Shown piece after piece: positions 17,853 to 24,375 of a stretch of DNA of 24,375 nt; positions within the stretch are counted from its first letter, which is position 1; every line of letters starts with the position of its first letter. This stretch comes from Gamarada debralockiae (Eukaryota > Ascomycota > Leotiomycetes > Helotiales > Hyphodiscaceae). The notes below the pieces were generated by a model. It had not been told where the DNA came from and did not search any database. It was given only the letters and a program-made list of their open reading frames with translations. A program made the translations under genes and the position numbers. The DNA is taken from assembly GCA_002803225.1 (NCBI GenBank), contig NXFV01001467.1, positions 1 to 24,375 of the forward strand. The letters are read 5' to 3'.

Positions 17853-19107
17853 TTATTCTCTCCCCTCTCTGCTCTTTCCATCCGTTCCAAGAAAACTGAG
17901 CTCATTCTTCATAGAATCCCTCACTGCCTCCTGCATCCAACTCGGCCACCCTCTCAGAGTCGTAGCCAACCAATGTCTCCCGGGCAAAGCGAGCTGCGCC
18001 CCCATTCCCGAATGAAGCTGCTTGACGATAGCATCCGCGACCGTTTCTGGCTCCAATACAAACCTTCCTTGTCGTTTCCACTCCTCACTTTCCATGTTCT
18101 CTTTCAGCATTGGTGTTCGAACATATGATGGGTGGATAATACTTCGTTCCCATCAGTCAATATTGGATATTCAGGGGGGAAGAAGGTATACTTACGTCGT
18201 CCGCACTTTCGGTGCATTGTATCTATACTTTAACTCCTGCGCCAACCCCTCATGAAAAGCCAACGCACTAGCTTTCGTGCAAGTGTACGAAACATTGTTG
18301 CAGTACACAACAAAGCTTCCCATGCTAGCTACTGTAACAACGTGACCATGATTTACCTTAGCCATAGCAGGCACAAACTCCTTGGCCAGCAGAAAATGCG
18401 AGATCGTGTTGACATTGAATATATTGCGCAGCTGTTGCTCAGTTTCGTTGAAGATGGGGCGGCAAATACTGATGCCAGCATTGTTGACTAGGACAGTTGG
18501 CTCTCCATGCGTCTTCCTGATTTCTTTTGCCAGTTCGCTGATCTCATCGCTTTTAGTGATGTCGACTTTGTAGAAGTGGGCATTTGATGCTGAATTTTGT
18601 GAGCAGGACGATTTGATGGGGTATGGAATGCTTACGAAGCGGTGTTTTCGGGGGGTTGATATCCACAGCGATCACAGCCGCAGAGGAATTAGCTACCGCC
18701 CTCGTGACAGCTTCTCCAATTCCTCCTCCAGCGCCCGTAACAATAACCACCTCCTTGCCATGATTCCAGGAGTCTCTGGTGAAGTTGTTCAGCATAAGTT
18801 GAGAAAGGTAATTGTTGGCCTTCCGCAATATGCCGAGACCGAGGAGGACTTTCAGCGTTGACAAGCATGCTTTCGAAGTCAAATGTGGTAGATATTGCTG
18901 AAGCTGTGTGGGAAGTACAGAGTGAAGTTCCCTCGGGAAGTAGACGAGGCCAAGAAGAATTGGCCCTGTGAAAAAGGGATTCAACACGGTACCCTGCACT
19001 TGAGAGTACAAAAACTCGTACGTTAGGCCTTCGCGAGGAAGGGAAAAGGATAGAGCCATTGCAATGCCTGACTTGTAACTTTGCTTGTGTCTTTCGACTC
19101 TGTTCAA
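17853..19107 (-). CDS. Membrane-associated SDR (17-beta-HSD11/retinol dehydrogenase-like)
   Basis: Three exons, 19107-18636, 18589-18196 and 18141-17853, encode 384 residues (368 if the ATG at 19059 is used, which is equally plausible). The introns (46 and 54 nt) are GT-AG. The N-terminal 110 residues are hydrophobic and amphipathic (GPILLGLVYF, LKVLLGLGIL), suggesting attachment to the ER or lipid droplets, as in the animal 17-beta-HSD11/RDH10 group. The Rossmann fold follows: TGAGGGIG (124-131), Asp149 after beta-2 (favours NAD), and NNAG (193-196). The complete active tetrad is present: Asn218, Ser246, Tyr259 and Lys263 (YTCTK). HPSYVRTPML is the usual post-active-site PG/T motif region. 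It oxidises or reduces a lipid-like alcohol or ketone; the substrate is unknown. All key residues are intact. Confidence 0.92.
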
Positions 19108-20689
19108 GGCAGTGTGGGAACCTCGGAGGCTAAAAACTTATGAAGAAGACGTCTGAATAAGAGGCGATAGGAATATGTTTCATCCACGCTGAGAGCGGAC
19201 ACGTCACTTTAATTCGACCTCTTTTACGAGAAACCTTTCCCAATTGGACAATAATCCGAAAACTACAGGGGCTGGGTAGAAGCTTATGTCACGTGACTCA
19301 ATTCACCTGCGACTCTTCCGCAATAGTGACTAACATTGATACTCGCGTTACTCAAAATTGACCTTGAGATGATGAAGATCCTCAGAAATATGTCTTTGCC
19401 AATATTCTCTATTTTGACTTGAATCTTGGAGATGGGTTCTTTACTTAACCCCTTTTCGTCATGATTATTCTACCTACACACGCTAGGGGACTGAGGATTG
19501 ATCGCTGTGTCGATTTCACGATACTTTCATAGTTTGTACACAACCGTTGATGCAGCGTATTATGCAAGTTTGTTCCTGAAGCTTCCACAACTTTGTAGTC
19601 TCTTGAACATGCCTGTGTTGTAGAAGCTTTATATATATATCTGGTACAATTGTGTGATGGACAGGGCGGATTGCAGAGCATAGTATATATTCCGATTGAA
19701 CATTCTCTGCTTCAAACTCCGCTTGGAGGCCTTGTAATTCCCTTGAGCTGATTGGTCCAGGCAAAGGCTTTGGGTCACAGGTTCTCATTCACTTGCGGCT
19801 CCTAATGAGGCTAGGAAGCGATAGATATCGAGCCGTTATCTCTCCCCCCTTCTCTCCCCCACCCCTCTTCATCAATTAAATAACCTCAACCACGGCCATA
19901 ATCGCTAAAAAAGCAATAATACGCTCAATCGTGATAAAGAGGTTGCCCGGCGGTCTACTTCGAACAACCCATATTTTGTACGATTATATTCTCTACCTGA
20001 AGTTTTCACTGGATATCGCTAACGCATTCACTATCCACAGAAAAGAATATGCCTTACCTACAAAAGCACCAAGGAAGGCTCTCCTCGAACTCTCAACGGC
20101 AATCATTCTGCCAAGTCAATTCTCTGGGATGGCTCTGGTAAGGACTTCCTTCAATTTTCTTCCAAGGAAGCCGAGCGACTACCCCCATGTTCTTCATGAC
20201 CTCTCGTTCTTTTTCATGCTTTCTCATACTACTTCTTAAACAGTTGGACTTGAGTTATTCGATAGAGCTCTCGTTATCGAGTGACTCGAGTTGTGTTCCT
20301 GTTGTGTTGTTGTCGAAGCATCAATACAGCATTTGCATGAAGAACAACGAAGAGAACAGTCCGATTTCGTCGATTTCCTTGATCTATAACAAGCGATTAG
20401 ACGAAACTTCCGGCATCGCAAAGGCTTTTGCTTTGCGTCCTATCTGAAGCCCATTCATGAGCACTTCCTAGGTATATATAGTGCATTGACTGACTTCAGG
20501 CTAGACGGGATGAGTTCACCAAAGAGCAACCGAGAGGAAGTCGTCAGATAAGATCTACACTGTGGTTTGTCAGCATGCTCTTTTAGGCTTAGGGTTCAGT
20601 GCAATATCTCAATATATTCATGATTTTACCTCAATTGATCGTCTGATTTGACAAGAAGAGGTCCAGTAGCAGGAATGACACTCAATCTC
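19108..20689. other. Intergenic, no gene supported
   Basis: About 1.6 kb upstream of the SDR gene. Frames at 19931-20239 and 20187-20447 (plus) and 19516-19788 (minus) lack motifs. A short TATATATATAT run lies near 19630. I see nothing else. Confidence 0.5.
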
Positions 20690-21600
20690 AAAATGCCACT
20701 CTCATTCCTCGCCAAAAGACACTCCAACCAGATGGTGGCCCTCTGCTGGAGTTTACGCTTTTTCAAAAGCTACGACAATATTCTGCTGTACTTCCTACGA
20801 AGTATTCTTATAGCTGAGACACCAATTTCAAACCCATATCGCCCAAATCTTGGTAATTCCAACGACGACTGGCGTTCGAATTTCAGCCTCGAGGTCCTCA
20901 AAACCTACAAAGGGCCTATCGTTTCACACGCGAGAACTCTGGGATGGTCGGACAACGGAACACCTCGTTTAATATCCGTGCCTCCTGACTGCGATGGTTC
21001 ACATTTGTGATGCCTCGGGACAACTGTTCCCGGTTCCTATAGCGAAGTTGATGTGGCGTGTTATCATACAGGACTCGGACAACGAGCGGGACAAATACGC
21101 CGTTCTCCGCTGGGGCAAGGAGTTACCTCTGGGGCCCGGGGCCTATAAGGTGGGCTTTCCCTTGTTGATACTCTTGCCGAATGGTTGTTCTGGACTCTCC
21201 GTTGGACTCGGCTATCATCACCGTGGATGAGGAGCAACTTGGGCTCGCAAAATACCTTGATGAGAGATCCGCCATACACAATCGTTCTCTTCCAATTCCA
21301 ATGCCGAACTTCCACCGCAGAATCGACCGAACTGAACGGACAAGAAGAATGGTGGCATGGAACGACCTTCAGGCGAACGACGTTTCGTCATCCAAGGATA
21401 CAGACATGAACCCAACAAGCCTTGTCAAGCTTCTGACTATCCGCGGTGCGGTGTCTTATAAGGAGGCCAGGGGCCAAGACAGGCTCGTGGCCTTCCCGTT
21501 ACCCGCTCGATGTCTCCACTCCGTCAACATTTGGCCACGTGCGATTCGGTATTCGGGAACTTCAGCGAGCGCATGGTACTCGAAAATGGAACGATGATAC
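20690..21600 (+). pseudogene. Degenerate F-box-like protein gene, copy 1
   Basis: Pieces in different frames match copy 2 at 23158-24119 in the same order. They are ETPISNPYRPNLG and LEVLKTYK (frame of 20648-21010); then PIAKLMWRVIIQDSDNE and AVLRWGKELPL (20994-21230); then SAIITVDEEQLGLAKYLDE and LVKLLTIRGAVS (21181-21597). At least two frame changes occur. Relative to copy 2, roughly 40-50 residues after LKTYK are missing. The N-terminal F-box-like part is too decayed to read. In ascomycetes such proteins start with an F-box (SCF ubiquitin ligase adaptor), followed by poorly conserved repeats. Inactivity is inferred from the frame changes; undetected introns could explain some of them. Confidence 0.6.
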
Positions 21601-21639
21601 CATGGGACTATTTGGCGGCGCAAATTCCACTCCCAAGTC

Positions 21640-21971
21640 CTACTAGCGGCGAGGAGATTGATGAGTCGTAGTGGGACGAGCCGGCAGGAATTACAACTGA
21701 TGTAACAAAAGCGTTCGATGGCACCGTAGACGACGATGGAGCCCCTCCGGTCGGTATTGATGCTCGTACGCAAGAATCTGACAAAGATAAAAATCGCAGT
21801 CAAAGCTCCTAGGATGAGGATTGTTCCGTTTACGACGATACTTGACAACATGTGTACGTGGGGCGGGCGTAGGCTTGAGAGGTTGATGAACTGGAAGTAA
21901 ATTGGAAGGTATGAATGAACGAATCGAAAGATGTACTGTACACATTGACGAGCAATCAATTTGTTGGACAA
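21640..21971 (-). pseudogene. Possible relic of a rhodopsin/PTH11-like membrane protein
   Basis: The minus strand contains a first-helix-like segment: SSIVVNGTILILG, then ALTAIFIFVRFLRTSINT, then DRRGSIVVYGAI. This resembles the N-terminal helix, Arg-rich loop and second helix of the fungal rhodopsin-domain (PTH11-like) family, in which a WDD motif would stand where DRRG is found. No further helices can be traced in this frame or by splicing. The match is by eye and short. Confidence 0.25.
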
Positions 21972-23157
21972 AAAGTGTCCTCGTTTTCCACAACAACTTC
22001 CGCGAGATCATTTTTGATCCCCATAGTAGCACCTCCGCTCTGTTCATGTCTTGTGGTCCTTTCTCATGATTCCTCATGCTACCGCACTCCAATCACCAAT
22101 CCCTGGCCAGCAGAGCTTGCTTATATACGCATCATTGCAACTTAACAGCCGCAATTGTCGTACACCAAGCAGACAATGGTTCCGGTTTTGACTACGGTCC
22201 TTTTTCTGACATCCCTTCATTTGCAACTGAAATTAGAGAAAAATTATCCATGGAACCAGGCTTCGTCATACGACAAACCGTCCCATCCTTCATTTGCTGC
22301 CTTGAACATACGAAGTATTCTCTTGACTTCCCGTGAATGAGAAAATAGGTTGTAGAATGTAGGACTTCACTGCTCATGTATATATTGACTAAAACAATTC
22401 AACCTTTCCCCACTGGCCCAGAAACATGGCAATATATCCCCATCCACTCCAGACTGCTGGAGGTGCGAAGGATCGATGGCTCTCTTCAAAAGGCGCTGAG
22501 TTACAGCTTCCGTTTCATATTGTCACCAAGCGCTTAGCACATAAAGATGTTACACTGTCCGCTTTCGCTTTCCACTGGCAGCCCATCTAAAATAGTAGAT
22601 AAACACCCTCTCCCCTTTCATGCTAGTTCTCGCTTCAGGATTCAAAGTCATCACCTTGGAACTATTTTGAATCTTGCAGACCAGATTCACCTGTCTTAGA
22701 GCATCGAATCGCAGACCCAACACGATAAAATCGCGAGCACCCTTCTGCAACTCTAAGCCTCATCCAAGTTCCTTCGAATTGAATCAACTCGTAAGAATGT
22801 CGTTGGTAAGATACCCAAGATCCCCTTTCCATCGCCAGTAGTTTGGCCATTTCCATCTATTTCTCTTCGTACGTTTGTCAAGTGCCGATGTCTGGCTACC
22901 TTTCAAGAACCCGATTCGTCCGGAAAATATCGTAGTCGACTCCACCGTTCTTGTTATTGCGAAAGCACTTCATAATTGGCAACGATTGAGCGTTGGCAAG
23001 GATAATTACTTCCCCACTTAGGTACTTTTGGTGAACTTTGCCGGGAACATGATGAAGCTTTCTATCACATCAGAACATCGTCGATATTCATAATGTCGCA
23101 GAGCTTGGCCGACATCAGTCTAGACAAAATGACTTCAAACAACGATATCAAGATGAT
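21972..23157. other. Intergenic between the two F-box-like copies
   Basis: Only short frames without motifs. Nothing else supported. Confidence 0.45.
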
Positions 23158-24119
23158 ATGAGCCTGGACCACCAACGGCAGCTGCCGGCGCCCGGCCACG
23201 GCAATGGAAGGACGCCTGGCGAGTCCAGGTTTGTTCTTTTCCAGGAACTGCCAGTCGACCTTCTTTTGGTCATCTTCGAGACGGTTACCCTGTCTGCTTT
23301 GCCAATCGCCAACACCTGGCTCATGAGTACTGATCCGCTCGGGCCTCAGTTCAACTACCCCTGTTGGCAGAACAGCCTGAATGTTGATACTTTGAAGACG
23401 TGCAAATTGTTCTGGCATCTCGGTATGAAGATGCTGTATGAGCAGAATCTCTTCCTATTTACTTGTGAAGTATCAGGTTTGCTAGGCCACCTAATCTTGT
23501 CAACCGACGTTCGAGACTTTCTAGCTACCCAGGTCCATTCTAATGACGAAACTCTGCAGTCCCGTCTACCTCCTATCGCCGAGCTCGTCAAAAGGGTCAT
23601 CATCCAGGGTTCAGACAATGAGTGCGTTCAGAATGCTGCGCTTCGCTGTGGGTGAGACTCTGCCGCCTCTAGTAGACGACGGAAAGCTGAAGTTCACCAT
23701 ATTGGTACTTCGCCGGCTCGAGTCGTTGAAGTGTTCCCTCAGGTCGGCGACTATTACATTCGACGAAGGGATTCCGCGGATTGTTCCTTATCTTATTCAG
23801 GACACCTGCCACAAACGACCAAAACCTTCCACTACTAAACTAGTAAAACGCATTGAACCGGGCTGAATTGGCAAGACATCGCTCGTGGGACGCCTTTGGC
23901 GGTGTGCAGGTCGGTCTACCTGGAAATTTTCTCCACAGGCATGACGAAATCATCAAGCATCTCATCGTTCGTGGCCCGACTTCTCCGACCGAGGATCGCC
24001 GCCACCCGAATCCCACTGGAGCTCCTGCTACTATTGCTCTCCAAAACTGGCCCCATTCTGTAGGACTTATCAGCACCCGATCTGTCATCCGGTACTCTGA
24101 CAATTTCATCGGCGAATGA
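23158..24119 (+). pseudogene. F-box-like protein gene, copy 2, frameshifted
   Basis: An open frame from 23158 begins with a proline-rich start, then FVLFQELPVDLLLVIFET, a good F-box-like helix (LPxxLLxxIF). LKTCKLFWHLGMKMLYEQN follows, and then RLPPIAELVKRVIIQGSDNE. F-box proteins link substrates to Skp1-Cullin ubiquitin ligases. The frame stops at 23653-23655, but homology with copy 1 continues in the next frame (ETLPPLVDDGKL, SATITFDEG, LIQDT, to 23866). It then shifts again (DEIIKHLIVRGPTS, VIRYS, to 24119). The stop overlaps GTGAGA, a possible intron donor, but copy 1 has coding sequence across it, so a frameshift is more likely. Other ATGs upstream are possible. Confidence 0.6.
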
Positions 24120-24342
24120 TCAGATATGAGGGAACCCCAATCTCAGGGTGCTGGTTTGAGTTTCATAACGAATTCCAGCATTGGCAGTCCGTGGATGGTG
24201 ATGAAGGACGAAGGGTGCGGAGTTTGTGATGTGAGAGAGTACACAATGAAGAAATCGATGTATATGAATGAGTAAAAGGACAGCAGAAGAGAGATAGGGG
24301 GATTGTGTGTCCACGGACTCTGCACCATTGCTTGTGCGGGTG

Positions 24343-24375
<33 letters not shown>
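24343..24375. repeat. Terminal poly(A), 33 nt
   Basis: The window ends in 33 consecutive A. This may be the end of a contig at an unresolved homopolymer, or a poly(A) tract belonging to an element beyond the window. Confidence 0.8.

Noticed and set aside
21456..21640. C-terminal part of the long minus-strand frame 21456-21971
   Set aside because: It is antisense to F-box-like copy 1, whose homology to copy 2 shows the plus strand is the coding one there.
1..24375. CRISPR array, bacterial operon or prophage
   Set aside because: Spliceosomal introns, a Pol III tRNA and fungal families show eukaryotic DNA; no spaced direct repeats were seen.

Overview
The window looks like nuclear DNA of a filamentous ascomycete (Pezizomycotina). 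Its genes carry several short introns each (about 46-60 nt) with GTAAGT-like donors and CTGAC/CTAAC branch sites. It also has a CFEM-GPI protein, a YAE1 gene with the fungal deca-GX3 repeat, chitin-binding CBM18 remnants, a compact Pol III gene and an AT-rich island of the kind left by repeat-induced point mutation. No species can be named from this.

Layout. 1-1240: gene-poor, TA-rich, probably repeat-derived. 1249-1634 (-): relic of a chitin-binding (CBM18) gene with a stop in a conserved Cys codon. 3029-3904 (-): YAE1. 4067-4205 (+): tRNA-Gly(CCC) interrupted by two introns. 5692-6393 (+): CFEM GPI-anchored protein. 6635-7660 (-): five-exon SDR. 8502-9661 (-): four-exon secreted-ectodomain, single-pass membrane protein. 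10576-12166 (+): six-exon acyl-CoA dehydrogenase ending in the peroxisomal signal SKL. 12461-12542: palindromic MITE-like element. 13189-13656 (+): ten-cysteine secreted protein with a defensin-like cysteine pattern. 13657-17340: gene-poor stretch with a possible gene fragment, a three-way-junction palindrome and an AT-rich island. 17853-19107 (-): membrane-associated SDR with a full Asn-Ser-Tyr-Lys tetrad. 20690-21600 and 23158-24119 (+): two degenerate copies of one F-box-like gene. Between them (-) is a possible relic of a rhodopsin/PTH11-like membrane protein. The window ends in 33 A.

The genes do not form an obvious operon or biosynthetic cluster. The intact ones are housekeeping (YAE1, tRNA), lipid/redox enzymes (acyl-CoA dehydrogenase, two SDRs) and cell-surface or secreted proteins (CFEM protein, Cys-rich membrane protein, defensin-like peptide). 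Relics and repeats concentrate in the two ends and around 16-17 kb.

The strongest unusual observation is the tRNA-Gly(CCC) gene. Besides a normal 9-nt anticodon-loop intron, its D-loop is split by a 58-nt insert with a GTAAGT donor, a TACTAAT branch-like motif and an AG end. Removing it exactly restores a perfect 72-nt cloverleaf, so it looks like an mRNA-type intron inside a nuclear tRNA gene. All gene models here are read by eye from splice signals and family knowledge; no search or folding program was run.
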